Both the position numbers and the translations under genes were made by a program. A stretch of 64,000 nt of DNA, taken from contig JADJQS010000008.1 in assembly GCA_016712635.1 (NCBI GenBank), positions 124,001 to 188,000 of the forward strand, written 5' to 3'. The notes under the pieces were generated by a model. It was given only the letters and a program-made list of their open reading frames with translations. It searched no databases and was not told the DNA's origin. This DNA is from Gammaproteobacteria bacterium. Its GTDB lineage: Bacteria > Pseudomonadota > Gammaproteobacteria > SZUA-140. Numbering within the stretch: position 1 is the first letter of the stretch; each line of letters opens with the position of its first letter. Shown here one piece after another: positions 54,311-63,479 of this stretch.

Positions 54311-55612
54311 CTAGAACTTCCAGGCGTAACTGGCCGCGAGCTCCCACTCGTCCATGCGCAGCGTGATGGTCTGGCCGGGGTCGAGCGGATTCGCGCCGCT
54401 GACCTCCTTCTCCGGCGCGTACATGGCGGCGAAGCTCCATTCGCCGGCATCGCCGAGACGCCGGGTGAATCCGGCGGTGAGATGCTGCTCCATCACGCCG
54501 GGCGCAAGGATGTTGAACAGCACTTCGCTGTCCGGGATCGGCTGGTCGCAGCGGCTGTAGCCGACGCGCCAGGTCCAGTCCTCGTCGCGCACCCACTGGT
54601 AGCCGAGTTTGAACACCGTGACGTCTTCCCAGCCGAAGCCGGCACCGCCGTCGTTGCCGAGCTGCGCGGTCTGCAGGTTCGGCAGCATCGGCGCGCCGAC
54701 CGACTCGATGTCGCTGTACCAGATGCGCTGCACGTCGAGCAGCAGCATCGTGGCCGGGCTGGTCTCCCAGGCCAGGCCGAGAGCCATGGTCGCCGGGATA
54801 TTGAAGCCGCCCTGCTCGGCGAACAGGCCGCGGTACTGGTCGAACTCGTCCATCCGCATCTCGGTCTGGTAGGCGGCGCCGAGCGTGAGCCCGGTCTGCA
54901 CCTCGCTGGTGATTCCGATGCGGGCGCCGTAGCCGATCGAGGTGTCGTGGCCGTTGTCGGTCAGATTGTCCGGATCGCTGGAGAAGCCTTGCGCGCCGAA
55001 GGCGGCGAGGCCGGTGGCCTCGAAGCGCTGGTAGGCGAGGATCGGGCTGACGCCCCAGGCGGTCGAGTCGTTGAGCCGCTGAGCGTAGCTGACGTTGACG
55101 AAGAGCTGCGCGAGGTCGACGCCGGTCCCGGCCTCTCCGCCGAAGAAGCCGCCGAAGTACGTCCCGGCGCCGCCGCCGGCGCTGTCCGGCCAGTCGGTGT
55201 TCATGCCGCCGTTCGCATAGACGCTGACCCCGAGTGCACGGTCGTCGTCGAGCATGCGGTTCCAGCCAAAGTGCGGGATCAGGAAATATTCGCTGTCGCT
55301 GTCCACCGTTTCCGGCGTCAGGCCGAAGCTGTTCGGTGCACCCGAGGGCGCGCCACTCACGGTATACGAGCGGTGCGGGCTGAACAGCGCCACGCCGGCA
55401 TCGATCCGGTTGCCGACATTGACCATGCCGGCCGGATTGGCGGCCGCGGCCAGGCTGTCCTGCGCCAGCGCGGTGCCCGCGCCGGCCAGTCCCTTTTCCT
55501 TCACGCTGTACGCGTGCGAGAAATAACCGTTGGTGGCCGCGGCGTCGCCCGCGGCGAACAGCGCGGTGAACGCGCCCGCCAGGGCGAGATTCCTGTTCTT
55601 GTGCATGTGCAT
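54311..55612 (-). CDS. OmpP1/FadL/TodX-family outer-membrane transporter
   Basis: 433 residues. Signal peptide LALAGAFTALFAAGDAAA, then the FadL N-terminal plug (KGLAGAGTALAQDSLAAAANPAGMVNVGNRID) and a run of amphipathic beta strands ending in aromatic-rich YAWKF, a BAM-recognised terminus. Family members pass hydrophobic compounds, including long-chain fatty acids and aromatics. Starts at 55612 or 55606. Alone on the minus strand. Confidence 0.88.
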   Translation of the reverse strand: MHMHKNRNLALAGAFTALFAAGDAAATNGYFSHAYSVKEKGLAGAGTALAQDSLAAAANPAGMVNVGNRIDAGVALFSPHRSYTVSGAPSGAPNSFGLTPETVDSDSEYFLIPHFGWNRMLDDDRALGVSVYANGGMNTDWPDSAGGGAGTYFGGFFGGEAGTGVDLAQLFVNVSYAQRLNDSTAWGVSPILAYQRFEATGLAAFGAQGFSSDPDNLTDNGHDTSIGYGARIGITSEVQTGLTLGAAYQTEMRMDEFDQYRGLFAEQGGFNIPATMALGLAWETSPATMLLLDVQRIWYSDIESVGAPMLPNLQTAQLGNDGGAGFGWEDVTVFKLGYQWVRDEDWTWRVGYSRCDQPIPDSEVLFNILAPGVMEQHLTAGFTRRLGDAGEWSFAAMYAPEKEVSGANPLDPGQTITLRMDEWELAASYAWKF

Positions 55613-55951
55613 CCCCTCGGTGTGTTGTTATGGTGGCGACCGGCTGCTCTCACGGCGTCCGGGTAAAGGTCCGGAGTATAACCTCTGGCGGCGGCACGGC
55701 CCTATCCCCCTCAGGCGGCGCTCCCCGGCCCATTAGTTGACCGGAACTGTAAGGTATTCGGCCGGCGCCTGACGGGTCAGGCGCGGCAGCATCGACTTCG
55801 GGCGGTTTCTGCGCCCAGGTTTTAATTGCCAATCCGGGGCGGGGTCTGGGCTGGCGGCTCCGGAGGGTGCGAATCCGATATAATCGGGAGTCCCGGCGGG
55901 TCGCGTTTCCGGTCGATCCCCGGGTTCCCAAGTGAAACTGTCGGAGCGGGG
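55613..55951. promoter_or_regulatory. Divergent region between FadL and YeeE/YedE genes
   Basis: No gene recognised. A TATAAT (55879-55884) lies about 68 bases before the YeeE ATG and could be its -10, but no -35 is apparent. Confidence 0.4.
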
Positions 55952-56419
55952 ATGGATTTGAACGAAGTGTTTCCCAGCGGTTACCTGCACTATCTGGCGG
56001 GCGGACTGCTGATCGGCGGCGGGACGGCCCTGTTGTTCATCGGCGCCGGACTGATCGGCGGCATGAGCGGCATTTACTCGTCGGTCTGGTCCTGGTTTTC
56101 GCGCGCGCCCCATTTCCAGCAGGAGCGCATCCGGGGCAGCCGCGACTGGCGGCTGGTCTACTCGATCGGGCTGATCCTGGGGGCATTCCTCTGGCTCATT
56201 ACCGGCGGTACGGCCTGGAGCACGGGCATCGGCGCGTGGCAACTGCTGCTCGGCGGGTTCGTCGCCGGATTCGGCGCGCGGCTCTCGAACGGCTGTACCT
56301 CCGGCCATGGCATCTGCGGTGTGGCCGCGCTGCAGCCGCCGTCCCTGCTGGCGGTGATCATCTTCATGGCGACCGCGATCGCGACCGCGAACATTATGCG
56401 CGCGATGGGTGGCGCATGA
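55952..56419 (+). CDS. YeeE/YedE-family membrane protein, first half
   Basis: 155 residues from ATG 55952. Four membrane segments; the conserved motif ARLSNGCTSGHGICGVAAL carries the Cys that in the TsuA/YeeE thiosulfate channel handles thiosulfate. GLIGGMSGIYSSVW is the other family motif. Overlaps the next gene by 4 bases, and the two halves together equal one single-chain YeeE. Confidence 0.85.
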   Translation: MDLNEVFPSGYLHYLAGGLLIGGGTALLFIGAGLIGGMSGIYSSVWSWFSRAPHFQQERIRGSRDWRLVYSIGLILGAFLWLITGGTAWSTGIGAWQLLLGGFVAGFGARLSNGCTSGHGICGVAALQPPSLLAVIIFMATAIATANIMRAMGGA

Positions 56420-56877
56420 GCGGGGGATGCACAAACCTGAAGTCCTATGGTTGCCTGTTCGTGCTCGCCGGCGGCCTGATGGCGGGTTATGGGCTCAGCC
56501 TGTCGGGCATGGTGCGGCCCGAGGTCGTGCTGAGTTTTCTGCGCTTCGAGGATATGGGATTGCTATTGGTGCTGGCCGGGGCCTCCGGGACGGCGTTGCT
56601 GGCCTATCAGGTGGCGCCGCGCGTCATGCGCCAGCCGCTGGCCGCCCCGGTCTTCAGCGTATACTCATCGGTACTGAACGGGCGCACGCTCGGCGGCGCG
56701 GCCATCTTCGGCGTCGGCTGGGGCATCTGCGGCGTATGCCCGGGGCCCGCGATGGCCGGTCTCGGTGCGGGCGACGGGTCCCTGCTGTTCTCGCTGCTGG
56801 GCATGCTGGCGGGCGCCTATGTGCAGGGCCGCTATTTCGGCGAGGTGCCGCTGGAGGCTGCGCGAAACCGGAGTTGA
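56416..56877 (+). CDS. YeeE/YedE-family membrane protein, second half
   Basis: 153 residues. AGYGLSLSGMVRPEVVLSFL and IFGVGWGICGVCPGPAMAGL supply the second-half motifs, with Cys in GVCPGP. Translationally coupled to the upstream partner. Family members import sulfur compounds such as thiosulfate; this fits the presence of two DsrE-like proteins within 6 kb. Confidence 0.87.
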   Translation: MSGGCTNLKSYGCLFVLAGGLMAGYGLSLSGMVRPEVVLSFLRFEDMGLLLVLAGASGTALLAYQVAPRVMRQPLAAPVFSVYSSVLNGRTLGGAAIFGVGWGICGVCPGPAMAGLGAGDGSLLFSLLGMLAGAYVQGRYFGEVPLEAARNRS

Positions 56878-56902
56878 ACAGCTGACGGGCGCGGAGGTAA
56901 AT

Positions 56903-56990
56903 GGGGACAGATTTACCTGCATGGGGACTACCTGCTGCTTGGGGACAGATTTGAAATCTGTCCCCGTCTGCCCGTGATAAATCTGTCCCG
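56903..56990. repeat. Cluster of GGGGACAGATTT elements
   Basis: Outer GGGGACAGATTT (56903) faces ATAAATCTGTCCC (56978-56990), enclosing a full palindrome at 56941-56965. Same nested layout as at 34847-34937. Confidence 0.85.
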
Positions 56991-57001
56991 GCATCCCCGC
57001 C

Positions 57002-59512
57002 ATGACCCCCCTCCCCATCGACGAAGTCCTTCCCGATCTCCGCGCGGCGCTGGCGCATCACCGCGCGGTGGTGCTGCAGGCGCCGCCGGGTGCGGGCAAG
57101 ACCACCGGCGTGCCGCCGGCGCTGCTCGACGAGCCCTGGCTCGCGGGCGGGACCATCCTGATGCTGGAGCCGCGCCGGCTCGCGGCGCGCGCGGCGGCGG
57201 CGCGCATGGCAAAGCTGCGCGGCGAGGACATCGGCGGCACGGTCGGCTACCACATCCGCTTCGAGAGCCGGACGTCCAGGCGCACGCGCATCAAGGTGGT
57301 GACCGAAGGCATCCTCACCCGCCACCTGCAGACCGACCCCGGACTGAAGGACGTCGGGCTCGTAATCTTCGACGAATTCCATGAGCGCCACCTGCACGCG
57401 GACCTCGCGCTCGCGCTGTGCCTCGACGCCCAGCGCGGCCTGCGCGAGGACCTGAAGATCCTCGTCATGTCGGCGACGCTGGATGGCGAGGCGGTGTCGC
57501 GCCTGCTCGGCGGTGCGCCCATGGTCACCAGCCGCGGGCGCAGTTTCCCGGTGGACCTGCGCTATCTGCCGCGCGATCCGGCCGGACCGCTGCCGTCCGT
57601 CGTGGCCGATGCGATCGCGGGCGCGCTGGCGCGCGACGAGGGTGATGTGCTCGCCTTCCTGCCCGGTGCGTGGGAGATCCGCCGCGCGCAGGGACTGCTG
57701 GAGCAGCGGCTGAACGGGACCGCGGAGGTGTTTCCGCTCTACGGTGACCTGCCATGGGAGGCGCAGGACCGCGCCATCCAGCCGGCCGTCGGGCGGCGGC
57801 GCGTGGTGCTGGCGACGCCGATCGCCGAGACCAGCCTGACCATCGAGGGCATCCGCATCGTGGTGGATTCCGGCTTCGCGCGCGCGCCGCAATACGATCC
57901 CGCGACGGGACTGTCGCGCCTGACCACGCATCGCATCTCGCGCGCCTCGGCTGACCAGCGCACCGGGCGCGCCGGCCGCCTGGCGCCGGGCGTGTGCTAC
58001 CGCCTGTGGGGCGAGGCGACGCAGCGCGGCCTGCTGGCGCACTCGCTGCCGGAGATCCGCACTGCCGACCTCGCGCCGCTCGCGCTGGAGCTTGCGGCCT
58101 GGGGCGTGCGCGACGCGAACGCGCTCGACTGGCTCGACCCGCCGCCCGCCGCCGCGTTCGATCAGGCGCGCACGCTGCTGACGGAACTCGACGCGCTGGA
58201 CGGCGCCGGCCTGATCACCGGGGCGGGCCGCGCGATGGTGCGCCTGCCGCTGCATCCGCGCCTCGCGCACATGCTGTTCGCGGCCGAGCGGCTCGGCCTC
58301 GGCGCGCTGGCCTGCGCGGTCGCGGCGCTGCTCTCCGAACGCGACATCTTCACCGGCGAGGCACGGCGTGCGGCCGACTTTGCGCAGCGCCTCGATGCCT
58401 TGCGTGCATTCCAGCGCGGCGGGCGCCAGGCCGCGCTCGCGAGCGGGGCGGACGCCGGCGGCTGCGCGCGCGTCACGCAGGCCGCGCAGCAGTACCGGCG
58501 CCTGCTGTCCGCCGCCCAGGATGAGAACGCCGATGCCGCCCGGGCGGGCCTGCTGCTCGCGCTTGCCTACCCCGACCGCGTCGGCCTGCAGCGGGCGCCG
58601 GGCGACAACCGCTACCTGCTGGCCTCCGGCCGCGGTGCGCGCCTGCACGAGTCCGAGATGCGGCTGCGCCAGCCGTGCCTCGTCGCGGCGAGCCTCGACG
58701 CGGGCGAGATCGAAGGACTGATCCATCTGGCCGCGCCGCTCGATGTCGGCGTGCTGCGGGAGCACTTCGGCGCGCACATCCGCAGGGAAGACGTCGTGCG
58801 CTGGGACGCCCAGCAGCAGGCCGTGATCGCGCGCCGCGAGGAACGCTTCGGCGCGCTCGTGCTCGAGGCGCGGCCGCTGCAGCGGGAGGCGGACGCGGAA
58901 CAGGTGCGCGCGGCGATGCTGGACGGCATCCGTCGCCTCGGCCTCGACGCGCTGCCCTGGACGCGCGAGGCGCGCGAGTGGCAGGCGCGCGTGCTGTCGC
59001 TGCGCGCATGGCTGCCGGACGAGGCGTGGCCGGACCTGTCCGATGCGGCGCTGCTCGCGACGCTCGGGGAGTGGCTCGGTCCGTACCTGGACGGCGTCAC
59101 GCGCCGCGAGCATCTGGCGCGGCTCGACCTGTCGTCCATCCTGAAGGCCCGGCTCGACTGGGACGCCGCCCGGCGTCTCGAGGAGGGCGCGCCCACGCAT
59201 ATCGCGGTGCCGAGCGGTTCGCGCCTGCGTCTCGAGTACGCCGCCGGCGAACCGCCGGTGCTGCGCGTCAAGCTGCAGGAGATGTTCGGCTGCGCCGACA
59301 CGCCGCGCGTCGCCTTCGGCCGCGTGCCGGTCACCCTGCACCTGCTCTCGCCCGCGCAGCGCCCGATCCAGGTCACGCAGGACCTGCGCGGCTTCTGGGA
59401 GCGCACCTACGCGGAGGTGAGGAAGGAGCTGAAGGGCCGCTACCCCAAGCACCCCTGGCCCGACGATCCCTGGAGCGCCACGCCCACCGCGCGCGCCAGG
59501 CCCCGCAAGTGA
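57002..59512 (+). CDS. hrpB: DEAH-box ATP-dependent helicase HrpB
   Basis: 836-residue putative RNA helicase. Walker A QAPPGAGKTTGVPPALL, the DEFH box in VIFDEFHERHLHADLA, SAT in LVMSATLDGEAV and motif VI in QRTGRAGRLAPG. The C-terminal helicase-associated and HrpB_C region ends KGRYPKHPWPDDPW, a family signature. Physiological RNA substrate unknown. The frame is very GC-rich, and a long antisense frame here is a shadow. Confidence 0.95.
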   Translation: MTPLPIDEVLPDLRAALAHHRAVVLQAPPGAGKTTGVPPALLDEPWLAGGTILMLEPRRLAARAAAARMAKLRGEDIGGTVGYHIRFESRTSRRTRIKVVTEGILTRHLQTDPGLKDVGLVIFDEFHERHLHADLALALCLDAQRGLREDLKILVMSATLDGEAVSRLLGGAPMVTSRGRSFPVDLRYLPRDPAGPLPSVVADAIAGALARDEGDVLAFLPGAWEIRRAQGLLEQRLNGTAEVFPLYGDLPWEAQDRAIQPAVGRRRVVLATPIAETSLTIEGIRIVVDSGFARAPQYDPATGLSRLTTHRISRASADQRTGRAGRLAPGVCYRLWGEATQRGLLAHSLPEIRTADLAPLALELAAWGVRDANALDWLDPPPAAAFDQARTLLTELDALDGAGLITGAGRAMVRLPLHPRLAHMLFAAERLGLGALACAVAALLSERDIFTGEARRAADFAQRLDALRAFQRGGRQAALASGADAGGCARVTQAAQQYRRLLSAAQDENADAARAGLLLALAYPDRVGLQRAPGDNRYLLASGRGARLHESEMRLRQPCLVAASLDAGEIEGLIHLAAPLDVGVLREHFGAHIRREDVVRWDAQQQAVIARREERFGALVLEARPLQREADAEQVRAAMLDGIRRLGLDALPWTREAREWQARVLSLRAWLPDEAWPDLSDAALLATLGEWLGPYLDGVTRREHLARLDLSSILKARLDWDAARRLEEGAPTHIAVPSGSRLRLEYAAGEPPVLRVKLQEMFGCADTPRVAFGRVPVTLHLLSPAQRPIQVTQDLRGFWERTYAEVRKELKGRYPKHPWPDDPWSATPTARARPRK

Positions 59513-59725
59513 CCGGGCAGGAACGCGGGGATGGATCGTTTGCCGATGACTGCTCATGGTTCGATGGGTCTGACAGCGGTGATCCCGGCAAGATTTACAC
59601 GGCATGAGCACGCGCTATACAATTTTGCATCGCTGTACCATCCACACAGATGCCGCGAATGATCGCGGTAAATCCCATCCGCCTGCCCGGTTACGCACCC
59701 TTGCGGGCAAGGATCCAGGATCTTC

Positions 59726-61516
59726 ATGCATCAGAAGCATCTGCAGATAGCCGCGCAGTTCCATCAGGCGGGCGAGCTCGAAAAGGCCGAGGCACTCTAT
59801 CTCCAGATACTGCAGCAGTCGCCGCGCGACCCGGATGTCATGCAACTGCTCAGCCTGGTGGCGAGCCAGACCGGGCGGCACGGGCTCGCGGCTGAATATA
59901 TAGAGCAGGCGATTGCAATAACGGGCGGAACCCCGGCGTCCTGCTTTCATCTCGCACAATCCTTCGAGGCGCTGGGTCGGCTCGATGATGCCGTGTCGGC
60001 GTACCGCCGGTCCCTCGCGCTGAAGCCGGACTTCATCGAAGCCTTGTCCAGGCTCGCCTGGCTGCAGGGAAGCCGGTCGGAAGACAGTCGTGAACTCCTT
60101 GGGCGCGGCCTGGCCGCGCATCAGGCCGGGCAGCGCGTGCAGGCGCTCCGGTATATCGGACAGGCCATCGAGACGGCGGGCGGGGCTCCCGCATCCCGCT
60201 ATCACCTCGCCCGTGCCCTGGAATCGCTGGATCAGGTCGAGGAGGCCCTGTCATCGTATCGCATGGCTCTCGCGTCAGACCCGGGCCTTGCAGAGGCATT
60301 GTTCAGGCTCGCACTGCTGCTGGGGAAACAGGCGCGGGAAGGCCGCGAACTGCTCGAGTGCTACACGAATCTTGCACGACACTTCCTGGCGCAGGGAAAG
60401 CTGGCGGCGGCCGAGGTTTTTTGCCGGGAGGTGCTCGACAGGGACGGGAGCAATGCGGGCGCAACGGCGACCCTGGAGGCGATCTTCAGTAAGCTCGGCT
60501 TGTACGATGACGGGCATGGATCGAAGCCGGATCCCCGGGCAGGCGACGCGGCCGGCCCCCGCTACCTGCTGGTAAAAAGCTGGGGCAGCGGATTCTGGAG
60601 TGACGTCAGCTCCGTGCTTGGCGCATTGCTGCTCGCCGAGGTCACCGGACGGACTCCGGTTGTCCACTGGGGAAGCAACAGCCTGTTCAGGGACGACAGC
60701 GGCCGGGATGCCTTCGGGTTGTACTTCAGCCCCGTTTCCCGCTGCACCCTCGACGATCTGGTGCAACTCGGCGGCGCGGATGTCTTTCCGCCGAAATGGA
60801 ACCAGGCGAACCTGTCCCGGGAAGACCTGTCCCGGTGGGTGGGCGCGTACTCCCGCCTGTCGCCCATGTACTACGTGAATCGGAAGGAGACGATCGTCGT
60901 CTGCGATTTCTACGTCAACGTCGCAGACGTGGTGCCATGGATACCCGTCCGGCATCCGATGCACGGCCGCAGCGTCCCCGACGTGTTTCGCTGGCTGATA
61001 CAGAAGTATGTGGTCCCGCGCCAGCACATCGTCGAGCAGGCGGATGCGTTCTGTCGCGCGCACCTGGCCGGGCGCCCCTTTGTCGCGATACATCTGCGCG
61101 GCTCGGACAAGATCCGGGAGTTCGGGGAGCTGGAGGCCATCAATGAGTCACTGATCCGGCAACTTGACGCGATCGACCCCGGCTGGCCGATCTTCGTGTT
61201 GACGGATGACGAGCACTGGTTGCGGGCCCTGAGGGAGCGATTCGGTGAGCGGGTGGTGGCGACATCCTGCACGCGCTCCGGCACGACGCAGGGCGTGCAC
61301 TTCGCCGCCGAGGGAAATGATCGGGTGAGGGTCGGAACGGAGGTCATGGTCGACTCCCTTATCGCTCTGCGCGCCACGCGGTTCATCGGCGCCGGGGCGT
61401 CCAATGTGTCGGGGTTTATCTCCCTGATGAAGGACTGGGCCGCAGCCGACTGCATGATGTCGAGCCTTCCCGTGATATTGCAGCGCAATCTGTACATCTA
61501 TTCCTATTTTGAATGA
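59726..61516 (+). CDS. TPR protein fused to a fucosyltransferase-like domain
   Basis: 596 residues. Residues 1-240 are TPR repeats (HFHQAGELEKAEALYLQILQ-type units, FEALGRLDDAVSAYRRSLAL). From about 270 a GT-B-like domain begins (YLLVKSWGSGFWSDVSSVLG) with the signature FVAIHLRGSDKIREFGELE, similar to the HxRxxD/HLRGSDK loop of NodZ and FUT8-type fucosyltransferases, followed by IFVLTDDEHWLRAL and GAGASNVSGFISL. Likely glycosylates a protein or glycan; sugar donor unproven. AT/GC balance slightly lower than hrpB. Confidence 0.75.
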   Translation: MHQKHLQIAAQFHQAGELEKAEALYLQILQQSPRDPDVMQLLSLVASQTGRHGLAAEYIEQAIAITGGTPASCFHLAQSFEALGRLDDAVSAYRRSLALKPDFIEALSRLAWLQGSRSEDSRELLGRGLAAHQAGQRVQALRYIGQAIETAGGAPASRYHLARALESLDQVEEALSSYRMALASDPGLAEALFRLALLLGKQAREGRELLECYTNLARHFLAQGKLAAAEVFCREVLDRDGSNAGATATLEAIFSKLGLYDDGHGSKPDPRAGDAAGPRYLLVKSWGSGFWSDVSSVLGALLLAEVTGRTPVVHWGSNSLFRDDSGRDAFGLYFSPVSRCTLDDLVQLGGADVFPPKWNQANLSREDLSRWVGAYSRLSPMYYVNRKETIVVCDFYVNVADVVPWIPVRHPMHGRSVPDVFRWLIQKYVVPRQHIVEQADAFCRAHLAGRPFVAIHLRGSDKIREFGELEAINESLIRQLDAIDPGWPIFVLTDDEHWLRALRERFGERVVATSCTRSGTTQGVHFAAEGNDRVRVGTEVMVDSLIALRATRFIGAGASNVSGFISLMKDWAAADCMMSSLPVILQRNLYIYSYFE

Positions 61517-61602
61517 CCCGCCCGGCGCTTCGGGCTGCGACATGGCCTGCCGCCGGCCGTGTGTAAACCGCGCATCCCGTGTATACCCTTCTCCCGCGCC
61601 CG

Positions 61603-61618
61603 AAAATAAATCTGTCCC
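61603..61618. repeat. Half GGGGACAGATTT element
   Basis: AAAATAAATCTGTCCC alone, without a facing arm; likely a decayed copy. Confidence 0.6.
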
Positions 61619-61706
61619 GGGTTTTGTAGTACAGTTTAGGGGCGTCCCGGCGTGGCAGGGGCGCGGAAGGGATGCTTTGATCACAACCGGTTCAGGGGGC
61701 GGCATC

Positions 61707-62901
61707 ATGTACGGACGTTCGCGCGCGGCGGGTATCGCGCTTTGCATGGCGGCCATCGGCGCGCTCGCGGGTTGCGCGAGCGGTCATCCTGCGTTCCACG
61801 GGGCGCATTCGATGGCCGGCCACGCGGCGAAGCCGGCGGATTCCGGCCAGCCCGCCGCGGAGGTCCCGGTCCTGGACCTCAGTCACCTGTCCGCGCTGCA
61901 GGACATCCTCCCAGCGCTCGCGGACAGGCGCGTGGTCTATGTCGGCGAGACCCACGACCGCTACGCGCATCACCTGACCCAGCTCGAGATCATCAAGGCC
62001 ATGCACGCGTCGAATCCTCGCCTCGCGATCGGCATGGAGATGTTCCAGCAGCCGTTCCAGGGTTACCTGAACGATTACATCGCCGGCGTGCTGAGCGAGA
62101 GCGAGATGCTGGTCGCGACGGAATACTTCCGGCGCTGGCGCTACGACTACCGCCTCTACGCCCCGATCCTGCGCTACGCGCGCGACAACGGGCTGCCGGT
62201 GGTGGCCCTGAACGTGGCGGGCGACCTGGTCGAGAAGGTGCGCGCGCAGGGCATCGACGGGCTGGACGCGGCGGATCGCGCCCGCCTGCCGGCGGACATC
62301 GAGCGCGGGAACGCGGAGTACGAGGCGCGCCTGCGGGCCATCTATGAACTGCATCCGCACACCGAGGGGCGCGGCTTCGAGCGCTTCCTCGACGGCCAGC
62401 TGGTGTGGGACGAAGGGATGGCCGAGCGGGCGGCGCGCTATCTGGAGGAGCATCCCGGTCACGCGATGGTGGTGCTGGCAGGCAGCGGCCACCTCGCCTA
62501 CGGCGACGGCATCCCGCGGCGCCTCGAGCGCCGCGTGCCGGTGCAGGGTGCAATCGTATTGAACGGCTGGGAGGGAGAGATCGCGCCCGGGGTGGCGGAT
62601 TACCTGCTCATGCCGGCGGAGCGGACCCCTGCCCGCCGCGGGCCGCATCGGCGCGCTGCTCGCCCCGGACGGCGACGGCCTGAAGGTGGACTCCTGCACC
62701 GCGGACAGCGCCTGCGCCGCGGCCGGCATCGAACGTGGCGACCGCCTGCTCACGATCGACGAGGTGCCGGTTGCGGATCTCGCCGACGTGAACGCCGTGA
62801 TGTGGGACCGCAAGCCGGACGAGACGGTCACGCTGTCGCTGCGGCGCGAACGCTGGTTCGCCCCGGCGGAGGAGAGGACGGTCGAGTTGAAATTGCGTTG
62901 A
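61707..62901 (+). CDS. ChaN-family lipoprotein with C-terminal PDZ domain (frameshifted)
   Basis: Intact reading of 61707-62625 gives a signal peptide with lipobox LAGC, then a ChaN (DUF399) domain: VVYVGETHDRYAHHLTQLEI, AIGMEMFQQPFQGYLND, EYFRRWRYDYRLY and VVLAGSGHLAYGDGI. ChaN binds haem in Campylobacter. The frame then shifts: C-terminal GRIGALLAPDGDGLKVDSC, GIERGDRLLTIDEVPVADL and VTLSLRRE form a PDZ domain one base out. Dropping one C from CCCC at 62626-62629 joins them as ERTLPAAGRIGA. Total about 397 residues if corrected. Confidence 0.85.
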
Positions 62902-62941
62902 GCGCGGCCCGCCTGCAGGCGCGGGACGGGGCCTTGCGCGC

Positions 62942-63229
62942 TCAGGGCTTGGGGAGCAGGAACTCCACGCCGATCCGGTAGTGCTCGTTGGCCTTGCGCA
63001 CCCAGCGTACCTTGGCGTCGCGCGGCTCCGCCCAGTCGTCGTATCCTTCCAGGCGCAGCGTCTGGTTCAGGCTGAGCGGTTCCTCCAGCGACAGGCCGGC
63101 GCCGTTTCCGCTGACGTCGAGCAGGGTGCCCTTCTTGCCGCCGCCCGCCGCGTTCGCGGTGGTGTAGGTGATGTCCATGTTGATGCTGATGCGGAGATTC
63201 TTCCGCAGCTCGATGTGTTCGATCTGCAC
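62942..63229 (-). CDS. PilZ-domain protein
   Basis: 95 residues from GTG 63229, with GGGGGGAAG upstream. The c-di-GMP motif is RKNLR (RxxxR) near residue 9, and DVSGNGAGL (D-x-S-x-x-G) near residue 40. The rest is a six-strand barrel ending VRWVRKANEHYRIGVEFL. Single-domain PilZ receiver of the second messenger; output partner unknown. A c-di-GMP-responsive MshEN ATPase is also in the window. Confidence 0.85.
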   Translation of the reverse strand: MQIEHIELRKNLRISINMDITYTTANAAGGGKKGTLLDVSGNGAGLSLEEPLSLNQTLRLEGYDDWAEPRDAKVRWVRKANEHYRIGVEFLLPKP

Positions 63230-63266
63230 GGCACTTCCCCCCTGGCGGACTATATAGATCTGACTT

Positions 63267-63291
63267 GGGGCAGATTTATACATCTGTCCCC
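63267..63291. repeat. GGGGCAGATTT palindrome variant
   Basis: GGGGCAGATTTAT with facing ATCTGTCCCC; one arm has lost an A. Lies just upstream of the PilZ gene start. Confidence 0.75.
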
Positions 63292-63347
63292 TTATTATGG
63301 GTTCAGCATAGCATCATCGGGGGGCGGGGGAGAAGCCGGGAGAGGCG

Positions 63348-63467
63348 GGGTGTAAGGCGTGAGGGGTGAGGAGGGAAGGTTAAAAGCCTTGTTTCCGCGG
63401 TAAGTCATTAGCCGGGGACAGATTTACAAATCTGTCCCCTTTGTGTCGTGTCTTGTCGCCTCGCCCC

Positions 63468-63479
<12 letters not shown>
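63348..63479. repeat. Composite element: GGCGTGAGGGGTGAGG arms around a GGGGACAGATTT palindrome
   Basis: GTAAGGCGTGAGGGGTGAGG on the left and CGCCTCGCCCCTCACGCC on the right are complementary. Between them (63414-63439) sits a full GGGGACAGATTT palindrome. One repeat family has therefore inserted in the other, between the aconitase end and the PilZ gene. Confidence 0.85.

Noticed and set aside
56654..59611. Minus-strand 985-codon frame across hrpB
   Set aside because: Antisense shadow of a very GC-rich gene; no recognisable domain, and hrpB motifs are complete on the plus strand.
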